This document shows positions 10,809 to 20,102 of a stretch of DNA of 64,000 nucleotides, piece after piece; the first letter of the stretch is position 1; every line of letters begins with the position of its first letter. The notes under the pieces were generated by a model, which saw nothing but the letters and a program-made list of their open reading frames with translations, did not search any database and was not told the DNA's origin. The translations under genes and the position numbers were made by a program. The DNA is from Staphylococcus epidermidis (lineage in GTDB: Bacteria; Bacillota; Bacilli; Staphylococcales; Staphylococcaceae). Where the stretch lies: assembly GCF_006742205.1 (NCBI RefSeq), contig NZ_AP019721.1:1116001-1180000 (forward strand). The letters are read 5' to 3'.

Positions 10809-12566
10809 ATGAGAAAGACTAAAATTGTATGTACAATAGGACCAGCTTCAGAATCAGAGGAAATGCTCGAAAAACTAATGAATGCAGGAATGAACGTTGC
10901 GCGTTTAAATTTCTCACATGGTAGTCATGAAGAACATAAAGCAAGAATTGATACAATTCGTAAAGTTGCTAAACGTTTAAATAAAACAATTGGCTTGTTA
11001 TTGGATACTAAAGGGCCAGAAATTCGTACGCACAATATGAAAGATGGACTTATTGTTTTAGAAAAAGGCAAAGAAGTCATTGTCAGTATGAATGAAGTTG
11101 AAGGAACACCTGAAAAATTCTCTGTAACATATGAAAATCTAATCAATGATGTCAATATTGGATCATATATACTATTAGATGATGGTTTAGTTGAACTTCA
11201 AGTCAAAGAAATTAACAAAGATAAAGGCGAAGTTAAATGTGATATCTTAAATACTGGTGAATTAAAAAATAAAAAAGGTGTTAACTTACCTGGTGTTAAA
11301 GTTAATTTACCTGGTATCACTGATAAAGATGCCGATGATATCAGATTTGGTATAAAGGAAAATGTAGACTTTATAGCTGCAAGTTTTGTAAGACGTCCAA
11401 GTGATGTTTTAGATATCCGTCAAATTCTTGAAGAAGAAAAAGCAGAAATAACAATTTTCCCTAAAATCGAAAACCAAGAAGGTATCGATAATATTGAAGA
11501 AATTCTTGAAGTATCTGATGGATTAATGGTAGCACGTGGTGATATGGGTGTTGAAATTCCACCAGAAAGCGTACCAATGGTTCAAAAAGATTTAATTAGA
11601 AAATGTAATAAATTAGGAAAACCTGTAATTACTGCGACTCAAATGCTTGATTCTATGCAACGTAATCCACGTGCGACACGTGCAGAAGCAAGTGACGTAG
11701 CTAATGCAATATACGATGGTACTGACGCGGTAATGTTATCAGGTGAAACTGCAGCAGGTCAATATCCTGAAGAAGCTGTTAAAACTATGCGTAATATTGC
11801 AGTTTCTGCTGAAGCAGCGCAAGACTATAAAAAATTATTAAGTGATCGTACTAAATTAGTTGAAACTTCATTAGTAAATGCAATTGGTGTTTCTGTTGCA
11901 CATACTGCCTTAAACTTAAATGTAAAAGCTATTGTAGCAGCAACTGAAAGTGGTTCAACAGCACGTACGATTTCTAAATATCGTCCACATTCAGATATCA
12001 TTGCTGTAACACCTAGCGAAAAAACTGCTAGACAATGTGCAATTGTATGGGGAGTAAATCCGGTCGTTAAAGAAGGACGTAAAACAACTGATGCTTTACT
12101 AAATAATGCTGTAGCAACAGCAGTAGAAACTGGTAGAGTTTCAAACGGAGATTTAATTATTATTACTGCTGGTGTACCTACTGGAGAAAAAGGAACTACA
12201 AATATGATGAAAATCCACTTAGTAGGTGATGAGATTGCTAAAGGTCAAGGTGTTGGTAGAGGATCTGTTGTAGGCCATGCAATTGTCGCAGATAGTGCTA
12301 GTGATTTAGAAGGTAAAGATTTATCTGATAAAGTTATTATTACAAATTCTGTTGATGAAACATTAGTACCATATGTTGAAAAAGCTATAGGTCTAATTAC
12401 AGAAGAAAATGGTATTACTTCACCAAGCGCAATTATAGGTTTAGAAAAAGGCATACCTACTGTTGTTGGTGTAGAACAAGCAACCAAAGAAATTAAAAAT
12501 GATATGTTAGTGACTTTAGATGCGTCACAAGGTAAAGTGTTTGAAGGTTATGCTAACGTCCTTTAA
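10809..12566 (+). CDS. pyk: Pyruvate kinase with C-terminal PEP-utilizer-like domain
   Basis: 585 residues, about 110 longer than the minimal enzyme. The barrel and active site ([40 protein letters not shown]) fill residues 1-345, the allosteric C domain reaches about 470, and the extra domain ([19 protein letters not shown] onward) resembles the phosphohistidine domain of PEP-utilizing enzymes, a feature of bacilli and staphylococci. It makes pyruvate and ATP from PEP. The ATG follows TTGGGAGGAT. A perfect 14-bp stem lies downstream. Confidence 0.97.
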   Translation: MRKTKIVCTIGPASESEEMLEKLMNAGMNVARLNFSHGSHEEHKARIDTIRKVAKRLNKTIGLLLDTKGPEIRTHNMKDGLIVLEKGKEVIVSMNEVEGTPEKFSVTYENLINDVNIGSYILLDDGLVELQVKEINKDKGEVKCDILNTGELKNKKGVNLPGVKVNLPGITDKDADDIRFGIKENVDFIAASFVRRPSDVLDIRQILEEEKAEITIFPKIENQEGIDNIEEILEVSDGLMVARGDMGVEIPPESVPMVQKDLIRKCNKLGKPVITATQMLDSMQRNPRATRAEASDVANAIYDGTDAVMLSGETAAGQYPEEAVKTMRNIAVSAEAAQDYKKLLSDRTKLVETSLVNAIGVSVAHTALNLNVKAIVAATESGSTARTISKYRPHSDIIAVTPSEKTARQCAIVWGVNPVVKEGRKTTDALLNNAVATAVETGRVSNGDLIIITAGVPTGEKGTTNMMKIHLVGDEIAKGQGVGRGSVVGHAIVADSASDLEGKDLSDKVIITNSVDETLVPYVEKAIGLITEENGITSPSAIIGLEKGIPTVVGVEQATKEIKNDMLVTLDASQGKVFEGYANVL

Positions 12567-12630
12567 TTTAACAAATGATAAATTAAAAAAGAAGATTTGA
12601 TAATCACAAAGCTTTAAAGCTATTCATAAG

Positions 12631-12670
12631 AGAGCCTGGAACATTGATTTATGTTCCAGGCTCTTATTAT
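12631..12670 (+). terminator. Stem-loop after pyk (GGGACA-family repeat)
   Basis: A perfect 14-bp stem AGAGCCTGGAACAT / ATGTTCCAGGCTCT (12631-12644 with 12651-12664), six-base loop, followed by TATTATTT rather than a clean T run. It belongs to the recurring CCTGGGACA-type hairpins seen after many genes of this window. Confidence 0.75.
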
Positions 12671-12897
12671 TTAGGGGCGTTGATTATTGAAATTAAAAAT
12701 GATTAAATCAATCTTTTATAACACTAATTATTGATTTTAAAGTAGAACACCAAATGTCATCTTTATTTGAATAATAAAAGTAATAAAAGAATGATTGATT
12801 GAAAGATAATGATTGTAGAAATTGACATGATAAGGTTAGAGGCTTCTAGATGACGTTAATCAGTAGAAAGTAAGAAAAGTATATCACTCAGATGAAT
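12671..12897. other. Non-coding gap between pyk and the permease gene
   Basis: AT-rich sequence with many stops in all frames between two convergent terminators. I see no gene, repeat or RNA motif in it. Confidence 0.6.
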
Positions 12898-12939
12898 TAA
12901 AAAATCGACACTAGTAATGAGAAATTACTAAGTGTCGAT
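12898..12939 (-). terminator. Terminator of the leftward permease gene
   Basis: Read leftward: a long stem (ATCGACACTTAGTAAT / ATTACTAGTGTCGAT, one bulged base) followed by TTTTTT. It starts seven bases past the permease stop codon. Confidence 0.88.
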
Positions 12940-12946
12940 GTAAATT

Positions 12947-14305
12947 TTATCGTGCTTCTTTATCAGCTTTTTTGTATCTTAAGTACATTAAACCTAATAA
13001 AATAAACCAAATAGGCGTGCAGTAAATCGCTCTTCTTGTATCAACATTTATAAATAACAAGGCAAATACAAAAACAAAGAAAATAAGTATAAGGTATCCC
13101 ATGTATTGACCGCCTGGTAGTTTATATGTCGCTTTCTTATGAAGTTCTGGATTTTTACGACTATAGTTAATATAAGCAATAATAATTAATGCCCAAACCA
13201 CAACAAACAATACTGTAGAAATCGTAGTAACATAAGTAAATACAAGTGTTGCATCAGGGAATATGTAATTCAGTAGTGCTGCAATTAACAATAAAGCTGA
13301 TGATGCAATGATTGCTTTATGTGGCACACCATGTTTATTAGTACTAGCAAATGTTGGTGGTGCTTGATTTTGGTTTGAAAGTCCATAAAGCATTCTGCTG
13401 TTTGAGAAAATACCGCTGTTACATGAAGAGGCAGCAGCTGTTAAAACAACGAAATTAATTATTCCTGCTGCAAACGGTATACCAATTAATGCAAACAATC
13501 TAACGAATGGACTATTATCTGGATCTACTTTATCCCATGGAATAATGGACATGATGACTGCTAATGCACCAACATAAAAGATTAAAATTCTAATAGGTAC
13601 ACTATTGATAGCTTTAGGTATAGTTTTTTCTGGATCTTTTGTCTCTCCTGCAGTAACACCAATCATTTCAATACCAACAAATGAGAACAATGCCATTTGG
13701 AATGACATAAAGAATCCAGAAGCTCCTTTTGGAAAAATTCCATGTTGATACAAATGAGTTAAACTTGTGTTACCAAATGGTGTCTTGAATGCGAATAAAA
13801 TCATGATTACACCTATAACGATTAAAGCAATGATTGTAACTATTTTAATGATTGCGAACCAGAATTCAAGCTCACCAAACAACTTTGCACTTAATAAATT
13901 GAAAGACATTAGAATAAGTACACAGAATAAAGCACTAATCCAATTAGGTATGTCTGGGAACCAAAAACTTATATATTTGGCAACTGCAGTCACTTCAGCC
14001 ATACCAGTAATAATCCAACATAGCCAGTAAGTCCAACCCGTTACAAATCCTGCGAACGGTCCTATATATGTGTTGGTCACGTCAGCAAAAGATTTGAAAT
14101 TCGTATTTTGAATAATAATTTCTCCCAATCCACGCATGAACATAAATAACATGAACCCTATAATAATATAAGTAAGTAATATTGAGGGACCAGTCATTGC
14201 GATAGTTTGTCCGGCACCTAGGAACAGACCAGTTCCTATAGCACCTCCGATGGCAATTAATTGAACATGTCTATTGCTCAATTCTCTTTGTAAATTCTCA
14301 GCCAT
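12947..14305 (-). CDS. Amino-acid permease, CycA/ProY-like (APC family)
   Basis: 452 residues, about 12 membrane helices. The APC signature is near the N terminus: ELSNRHVQLIAIGGAIGTGLFLGAG-type segment at residues 7-31, and GETKDPEKTIPKAI near 222 on a cytoplasmic loop. It imports an amino acid with protons. The nearest relatives I recall are the D-alanine/D-serine/glycine carrier CycA and staphylococcal proline-type permeases, so the substrate stays open. It is monocistronic, read leftward, divergent from citZ, with AAGGGAG before the ATG and a strong terminator behind it. The same gene lies between pyk and citZ in S. aureus. Confidence 0.85.
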   Translation of the reverse strand: MAENLQRELSNRHVQLIAIGGAIGTGLFLGAGQTIAMTGPSILLTYIIIGFMLFMFMRGLGEIIIQNTNFKSFADVTNTYIGPFAGFVTGWTYWLCWIITGMAEVTAVAKYISFWFPDIPNWISALFCVLILMSFNLLSAKLFGELEFWFAIIKIVTIIALIVIGVIMILFAFKTPFGNTSLTHLYQHGIFPKGASGFFMSFQMALFSFVGIEMIGVTAGETKDPEKTIPKAINSVPIRILIFYVGALAVIMSIIPWDKVDPDNSPFVRLFALIGIPFAAGIINFVVLTAAASSCNSGIFSNSRMLYGLSNQNQAPPTFASTNKHGVPHKAIIASSALLLIAALLNYIFPDATLVFTYVTTISTVLFVVVWALIIIAYINYSRKNPELHKKATYKLPGGQYMGYLILIFFVFVFALLFINVDTRRAIYCTPIWFILLGLMYLRYKKADKEAR

Positions 14306-14543
14306 AAGACAACTCCCTTACTATAAGATATATATATTATGCACTTATAATGCAATTTATACAATTCTTTTCGAAAAAAAGTGTGAAAATTCACCATAAT
14401 CATTATTAATATTTATTAATCATTCTTGATAACTAAACGAAAAGACATAAAGAATTGTGATTTCTTAGACGAGATAAGTATTGGAAAACCAGAGTTGTTA
14501 AGGGTTTTAGAAGGAAAATATTATAAGTAGCGACTAGACATTT

Positions 14544-14563
14544 TTCTCGTACTGATATGAGAA
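14544..14563. promoter_or_regulatory. Dyad just upstream of the citZ promoter
   Basis: An 8-bp inverted repeat (TTCTCGTA / TATGAGAA, one G-T pair, four-base spacer) ending 12 bases before the citZ -35 box. Position suggests an operator for a citrate/carbon regulator, but I cannot assign it to a protein. Confidence 0.4.
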
Positions 14564-14575
14564 TGTTTTTAATGT

Positions 14576-14604
14576 TTCACAAATTGTTTGAATTTAGCTA
14601 TAAT
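14576..14604 (+). promoter_or_regulatory. Sigma-A promoter of citZ
   Basis: TTCACA (-35) and TATAAT (-10) separated by exactly 17 bases, 49 bases before the citZ ATG. Confidence 0.8.
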
Positions 14605-14652
14605 ATTTATTGAAAGCCATTTCATAAAGAAACAGTAAAGGGGAAATTTATC

Positions 14653-15774
14653 ATGGCAGAATTAAAAAGAGGTTTAGAAGGGGGTATTGCAGCTGAAACT
14701 AAAATTAGCTCGATAATTGACAGTCAGTTAACATATGCGGGCTATGATATTGACGATCTCGCAGAAAACGCGCAATTTGAAGAAATAATTTTTTTACTAT
14801 GGAATTATAGACTTCCTAATGAAAATGAGTTAAGTGAATTAAAAGAAAAATTATTTGATTATATGACTCTTAATAATAGAGTATACAAGCACTTTGAGGA
14901 GTATGTGACGGATCATGTACATCCAATGACTGCTCTACGTACATCAGTATCATATGTAGCTCATTTTGATCCAGAAGCGGAAAATGAATCTGATGAGAAT
15001 AAATATGATAGAGCTATTCGTATTCAAGCTAAAATCGCTTCTTTAGTAACGGCTTTCGCTAGAGTTAGAGACGGTAAAGAACCTGTCAAACCTAATTCTG
15101 AACTTAGTTATGCAGCAAATTTCTTATATATGTTAAGGGGAGAACTACCAACAGAAGTTGAAGTTGAAGCATTTAATAAGGCATTAATTTTACATGCTGA
15201 TCATGAACTTAACGCATCTGCATTTACGGCACGTTGCGCAGTATCTTCATTATCAGATATGTATTCAGGTGTTGTTGCAGCTATTGGTTCATTAAAAGGA
15301 CCATTACATGGTGGTGCAAATGAACGAGTGATGTCAATGCTTAAAGAAATAGGAAGCATTGATAATGTAGATCACTATTTAGATGAAAGATTTGCAAATA
15401 AAGATAAAATTATGGGCTTTGGTCATCGTGTTTATAAAGATGGTGATCCAAGAGCTAAATATTTAAGAGAAATGAGCCGTAAAATCACTGAAGAAACAGG
15501 GCAAAGTGAACTGTTTGAAATGTCATTAGCCATTGAGAAGAGAATGAAAGAAGAAAAAGGACTTATTCCTAATGTCGATTTCTTTAGTGCTACAGTCTAT
15601 CATAGTATGAATATTCCACATGACTTATTCACACCAATATTTGCAGTAAGTCGTACTTCTGGCTGGATTGCTCATATTTTAGAGCAATATCGAGACAATA
15701 GAATTATGCGACCAAGAGCTAAATATATAGGTGAACAAAATCGTAAATATGTGCCTATTGAAGAAAGACCATAA
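14653..15774 (+). CDS. citZ: Citrate synthase
   Basis: 373 residues, the short Gram-positive form that is not regulated by NADH. Active-site segments are clear: LHADHELNASAF with the first His near 183, GPLHGGANE near 217, and MGFGHRVYKDGDPRA near 258 containing the second His; the catalytic Asp lies in NVDFFSATVY near 305. It condenses acetyl-CoA with oxaloacetate. The ATG follows AAAGGGGAAATTT. It is the first gene of citZ-icd, and 27 bases separate the two. Confidence 0.97.
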   Translation: MAELKRGLEGGIAAETKISSIIDSQLTYAGYDIDDLAENAQFEEIIFLLWNYRLPNENELSELKEKLFDYMTLNNRVYKHFEEYVTDHVHPMTALRTSVSYVAHFDPEAENESDENKYDRAIRIQAKIASLVTAFARVRDGKEPVKPNSELSYAANFLYMLRGELPTEVEVEAFNKALILHADHELNASAFTARCAVSSLSDMYSGVVAAIGSLKGPLHGGANERVMSMLKEIGSIDNVDHYLDERFANKDKIMGFGHRVYKDGDPRAKYLREMSRKITEETGQSELFEMSLAIEKRMKEEKGLIPNVDFFSATVYHSMNIPHDLFTPIFAVSRTSGWIAHILEQYRDNRIMRPRAKYIGEQNRKYVPIEERP

Positions 15775-15816
15775 AATAAATTAGTATTATAACTTTAAAA
15801 TATGGAGGTTAATTGT

Positions 15817-17085
15817 ATGTCTGCAGAAAAAATAACACAGAGTAAAGATGGTTTAAATGTACCTAATGAACCTATTATTCCGTTTATTATTGGTGATGGT
15901 ATTGGACCAGATATTTGGAAAGCAGCTAGCCGAGTAATCGATGCTGCTGTTGAAAAAGCGTATAATGGAGAAAAACGTATAGAATGGAAAGAAGTCTTAG
16001 CAGGTCAAAAAGCTTATGATGAAACTGGAGAATGGTTGCCACAAGAAACGTTAGAAACAATCAAAGAATATTTAATTGCTGTTAAAGGTCCTTTAACAAC
16101 TCCAATTGGTGGTGGAATTCGTTCATTAAACGTAGCACTGAGACAAGAGTTAGATTTATTCACTTGTTTACGTCCGGTACGTTGGTTCAAAGGCGTTCCT
16201 TCACCAGTTAAGCGACCTGAAGATGTTGATATGGTTATTTTCCGTGAAAATACCGAAGATATATATGCAGGGATAGAATTTAAACAAGGTACATCAGAAG
16301 TAAAAAAAGTTATAGATTTCTTACAAAATGAAATGGGAGCAACTAATATTCGTTTCCCTGAAACTTCTGGTATTGGTATAAAGCCAGTATCTAAAGAAGG
16401 TACAGAACGTCTAGTAAGAGCAGCTATTCAATATGCACTTGATAATAATCGTAAATCAGTAACTTTAGTTCATAAAGGTAATATTATGAAATTTACTGAA
16501 GGTTCATTTAAGCAGTGGGGCTATGATTTAGCTCATAATGAATTTGGTGATAAAGTGTTTACATGGCAACAATATGATGAAATTGTTGAACAAAAGGGTA
16601 AAGATGCTGCGAATGAAGCACAAAGTAAAGCTGAACAAGAAGGTAAAATTATTATTAAAGACTCTATTGCTGATATCTTCTTACAACAAATATTAACTCG
16701 TCCAGCTGAACATGATGTTGTGGCAACTATGAATTTAAATGGTGACTATATCTCTGATGCTCTTGCAGCTCAAGTTGGAGGCATTGGTATTGCGCCTGGT
16801 GCTAACATTAACTATGAAACTGGACATGCTATTTTTGAAGCAACACATGGTACTGCACCTAAATATGCTGGTTTAAATAAGGTTAATCCGTCATCAGAAA
16901 TTTTAAGTTCAGTTTTAATGCTTGAACATTTAGGTTGGCAAGAAGCCGCAGATAAAATCACTGACTCTATTGAGGCAACAATTGCTTCAAAAATCGTAAC
17001 ATATGATTTTGCGCGTCTTATGGATGGTGCAAAAGAAGTTTCAACATCTGATTTTGCTGATGAACTAATTAAGAATATTAGATAA
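15817..17085 (+). CDS. icd: Isocitrate dehydrogenase (NADP-dependent)
   Basis: 422 residues from the ATG at 15817 ([12 protein letters not shown]). An in-frame ATG at 15802 is part of the ribosome site TATGGAGG and cannot be the start. Substrate-binding motif: [18 protein letters not shown] near 103-120, with the phosphorylatable-type Ser in [20 protein letters not shown] near 147; the NADP-specific tail pattern [11 protein letters not shown] near 345. It oxidises isocitrate to 2-oxoglutarate and supplies glutamate precursor. It follows citZ and is closed by a terminator. Confidence 0.96.
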   Translation: MSAEKITQSKDGLNVPNEPIIPFIIGDGIGPDIWKAASRVIDAAVEKAYNGEKRIEWKEVLAGQKAYDETGEWLPQETLETIKEYLIAVKGPLTTPIGGGIRSLNVALRQELDLFTCLRPVRWFKGVPSPVKRPEDVDMVIFRENTEDIYAGIEFKQGTSEVKKVIDFLQNEMGATNIRFPETSGIGIKPVSKEGTERLVRAAIQYALDNNRKSVTLVHKGNIMKFTEGSFKQWGYDLAHNEFGDKVFTWQQYDEIVEQKGKDAANEAQSKAEQEGKIIIKDSIADIFLQQILTRPAEHDVVATMNLNGDYISDALAAQVGGIGIAPGANINYETGHAIFEATHGTAPKYAGLNKVNPSSEILSSVLMLEHLGWQEAADKITDSIEATIASKIVTYDFARLMDGAKEVSTSDFADELIKNIR

Positions 17086-17117
17086 TTTTTTAATAACTTT
17101 TTATAAAAATTTCAAAG

Positions 17118-17157
17118 AACCTGAGACATAAAATATTAGTGTCTCAGGTTTTTTTAT
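17118..17157 (+). terminator. Terminator after icd
   Basis: Stem AACCTGAGAC / GTCTCAGGTT (17118-17127 with 17141-17150) followed by TTTTTTT. Member of the CCTGRGACA hairpin family. Confidence 0.9.
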
Positions 17158-17363
17158 TAACAATAAATTTAAAATAAACCTATTTCTATCTTATCTTGAA
17201 CATTCACTCTGCTTAAATTTCATATTTCTTTTATTAAAGTTTCCTTTAAGAAAATATATATTGAAGTTACTATTTCGTATAATTGTTAAGGGTAAATTTA
17301 TAACTTTTATTAAGATTATGTAAATTTGATGTGTAGCTATATTATTTCTATTTGAATATCAGT

Positions 17364-17369
17364 TATAAT
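17364..17369 (+). promoter_or_regulatory. Likely -10 box of phoP
   Basis: TATAAT 32 bases before the phoP start. No good -35 is seen 16-18 bases upstream, as expected for an activator-dependent promoter, but this is inference. The remaining gap from 17158 holds no gene or other structure I can see. Confidence 0.45.
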
Positions 17370-17400
17370 ATAAATGTATAAAAAGATTAGGAGGCACACT

Positions 17401-18111
17401 ATGTCACAAAAAATATTAGTGGTTGATGATGAGCAATCCATCGTGACCTTACTAAAATATAATTTAGAAACAGCAGGGTATATAGTCGAAGTCGCTTATG
17501 ATGGTGAAGAGGCATTGAAAAAAGTTGAAACAGAACAACCGGAACTAATTGTATTAGACGTTATGTTGCCAAAAAAAGATGGTATAGAAGTATGTAAAAC
17601 AATCAGGTCTGATAAAAATTTAGTACCGATTTTAATGTTGACAGCAAAGGACGATGAATTTGATCGAGTTTTAGGGCTTGAACTAGGTGCTGATGACTAT
17701 ATGACAAAACCATTTTCACCTAGAGAGGTAGTTGCCAGAGTTAAAGCAATATTAAGACGTTCTCAATTTGTAAATGAAATTGAGAAGGAAGATGTTGATG
17801 ATGAAGATATTATCATTGGTTCAATTAGAATTCGACCTGAATTCTTTGAAGTCTATAAAGAAGATGAATTATTAGAATTGACGCCAAAAGAATTTGAATT
17901 GTTATTATATTTAATTGAAAGACAAGGAAGAGTTATTACTCGAGAACATATGTTGAATTCAGTGTGGAATTATGAATTCGCTGGAGATTCTCGAATTGTT
18001 GATGTACATATAAGCCACTTAAGAGATAAATTGGAAGAAAATCCTAAGCAACCTAAATTGATAAAGACTGTACGTGGTTTAGGTTATAAACTGGAGAGAC
18101 CTAAAGCTTAA
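17401..18111 (+). CDS. phoP: Response regulator PhoP (OmpR family)
   Basis: 236 residues from ATG 17401, preceded by TTAGGAGGC; an in-frame upstream ATG at 17374 lacks such a site. Receiver domain residues 1-120 with D9, D10, phosphoacceptor D53 (LIVLDVMLP) and the K of MTKPFSP near 105; a winged-helix OmpR domain fills 135-236 (LTPKEFELLLYLIERQGRVI, VDVHISHLRDK). In staphylococci it drives phosphate-starvation genes. The stop codon overlaps the phoR start (TAATG). Confidence 0.95.
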   Translation: MSQKILVVDDEQSIVTLLKYNLETAGYIVEVAYDGEEALKKVETEQPELIVLDVMLPKKDGIEVCKTIRSDKNLVPILMLTAKDDEFDRVLGLELGADDYMTKPFSPREVVARVKAILRRSQFVNEIEKEDVDDEDIIIGSIRIRPEFFEVYKEDELLELTPKEFELLLYLIERQGRVITREHMLNSVWNYEFAGDSRIVDVHISHLRDKLEENPKQPKLIKTVRGLGYKLERPKA

Positions 18112-19808
18112 TGTTGAAGTTCCATTTGCGTTTATTACTATTAATTAGTACTATTACAATCATTAGTTTTATTGGTTTAGGCGCTATCATTCACAACACA
18201 ATTTATCAAACATTAACTAGTAATCAAATTAAAAGCTTAGATAGTGAAGCCCGTAATTATGTTAATCTCTTTAATAATAATAAAGAGAAAGAAATCACTA
18301 ATATAGCTCATAATGAAAAAAATATCATATTAATAAAAGAAAAAGATAAAGATAAAATTATTTACTCAAGTGGAAATATTAAAGATATTGACCATAGAAT
18401 TGATAATGAAGCTAATCCTTCGAAATTAATCAATAAAAACACAAAACTCGGTATGCGTTACACCTATAAGAATACAATAGATGATAAAACAATATACATA
18501 AGTGGAATTAATAATGAAATTATTGATTTACAAAAGGATTTATGGAAATACTTGTCTATTGTTGGAGTCATTGTATTATTTACGGTCTATTTAGCAAGTA
18601 GAAGTATCAATCGAACATATATTAGACCTATCAATGAAGTAACTTATGCTACATCACTTCTAGCAGATGGATATTACCATGTTCGTGTTCCAGAAAGTAA
18701 TGTGAAGGAAACTAGGGCATTATTTGTGACTACAAATGACTTAGCACGACGATTGCAAAAATTAAACAATAGTCAAAAAATTCAATCCAATAGATTAAAA
18801 ACTACCTTAGAAAATATACCGAGTTCAGTACTGATGATTGATAAACATGGAGAAATTGTAGTTGCTAATCATGCTTATTATCAGGTGTTTAACCCTGATC
18901 AAATGGTAGAAAATAAAAGTTACATTGGTTTCATAGATGATAGTATTGAAAAATTAATTATTGAAAGTTTTAGAACTGAAAAAGTTATCTATGAACAATT
19001 AGAAGTTGCTATTAATAACGTACATACTAAATATTTCGATGTATCTTGTATCCCCATTTTAACTAAATCTAAAAAAAATTTACAAGGTATGGTGGTTGTG
19101 CTTCATGACATTACTAATTTGCAGAAATTAGAAAACCTTAGAAGGGAATTTGTTGCAAATGTGTCACATGAACTAAAAACACCGATTACTTCAATCAAAG
19201 GTTTTGCAGAAACTCTGATTGAAGGTGCTAAAAATGATGAACAATCGCTTGATATGTTTTTAAATATTATTTTAAAAGAATCTAATAGAATAGAGTCATT
19301 GGTTACAGACTTATTAGATTTATCACATATAGAACAGCAAAAAGAACTTGAAATAAATTACATGAATTTATCTGAATTAGCTATTAATATAATAGATAAT
19401 TTGCAAACACAAGCATACAATAAGAGAATCAAAATACAATCTGAAATTGAAAAAGATGTCATCATTGAGGCACATGAAAATAAAATAGCGCAAGTTATTA
19501 CTAATTTGCTATCAAATGCTATAAATTATTCTTCAGAAGATAATAAGGTAATAGTAAGAGTATATAGAAATGACAATAAAGTTTATTTAGAGATTCAAGA
19601 TTATGGTATTGGTATAAGTGAAACAGATCAAAAGCGTATATTTGAACGTTTCTATCGTGTAGATAAAGCGAGAAGTAGAGATTCAGGTGGTACAGGACTT
19701 GGTCTGTCTATAACAAAACATATTGTTGAAGCACATAATGGTAGAATAGACGTGAAAAGTGCACCTGGCAAAGGTTCGATATTCAAAGTTCTATTTAATG
19801 ATAATTAA
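18111..19808 (+). CDS. phoR: Sensor histidine kinase PhoR
   Basis: 565 residues. Membrane helix 1 at about 6-28, an extracytoplasmic sensor region of about 120 residues, helix 2 at about 144-165, HAMP (about 168-220), a PAS domain (about 228-335), HisKA with phosphorylated H353 in ANVSHELKTPITSIKG, and an HATPase domain with N box LLSNAINYSS, DYGIGIS and GGTGLGLSI. It autophosphorylates and passes phosphate to PhoP. It is translated coupled to phoP and is followed by a hairpin. Confidence 0.95.
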   Translation: MLKFHLRLLLLISTITIISFIGLGAIIHNTIYQTLTSNQIKSLDSEARNYVNLFNNNKEKEITNIAHNEKNIILIKEKDKDKIIYSSGNIKDIDHRIDNEANPSKLINKNTKLGMRYTYKNTIDDKTIYISGINNEIIDLQKDLWKYLSIVGVIVLFTVYLASRSINRTYIRPINEVTYATSLLADGYYHVRVPESNVKETRALFVTTNDLARRLQKLNNSQKIQSNRLKTTLENIPSSVLMIDKHGEIVVANHAYYQVFNPDQMVENKSYIGFIDDSIEKLIIESFRTEKVIYEQLEVAINNVHTKYFDVSCIPILTKSKKNLQGMVVVLHDITNLQKLENLRREFVANVSHELKTPITSIKGFAETLIEGAKNDEQSLDMFLNIILKESNRIESLVTDLLDLSHIEQQKELEINYMNLSELAINIIDNLQTQAYNKRIKIQSEIEKDVIIEAHENKIAQVITNLLSNAINYSSEDNKVIVRVYRNDNKVYLEIQDYGIGISETDQKRIFERFYRVDKARSRDSGGTGLGLSITKHIVEAHNGRIDVKSAPGKGSIFKVLFNDN

Positions 19809-19814
19809 ATTTGA

Positions 19815-19856
19815 GGGCACTACATTGTCGGTACAGACAATGTGGTGTCCTTTGTT
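19815..19856 (+). terminator. Terminator after phoPR
   Basis: A 15-bp stem with two G-T pairs (19815-19829 with 19836-19850, GGGCACTACATTGTC / GACAATGTGGTGTCC), then TTTGTTG. The weak T tract makes it a moderate terminator. Confidence 0.78.
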
Positions 19857-20062
19857 GTAGTGATTATTTAGAAATATAATGTTAAGACTTATGCTATTAA
19901 TTAAAATCAAAATACATCTTGTCATTGACAGACATAAGATGAGTGGAAATTTTTTAAGAAACATTTAACTTAATATTTCTTTAGCATTTATAAGTTAAAT
20001 ATTAGTAATAGCTAATGCGTAGTGAATACTAAACTCGCTTACTCGTTATGTATTTGTATATA

Positions 20063-20071
20063 TGCTAAAAT
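20063..20071 (+). promoter_or_regulatory. Possible extended -10 promoter of polA
   Basis: TGCTAAAAT fits an extended -10 (TGn-TAAAAT) 32 bases before the polA start; the -35 position is poor. A TTGACA at 19925 has no partner -10 at the right distance. Confidence 0.4.
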
Positions 20072-20102
20072 ATATGTAAATCTGTTCTGGAGGTTACGTA
20101 TT

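Noticed and set aside
19925-19930. Perfect TTGACA as a -35 for polA
   Set aside because: No -10-like hexamer lies 15-19 bases downstream.
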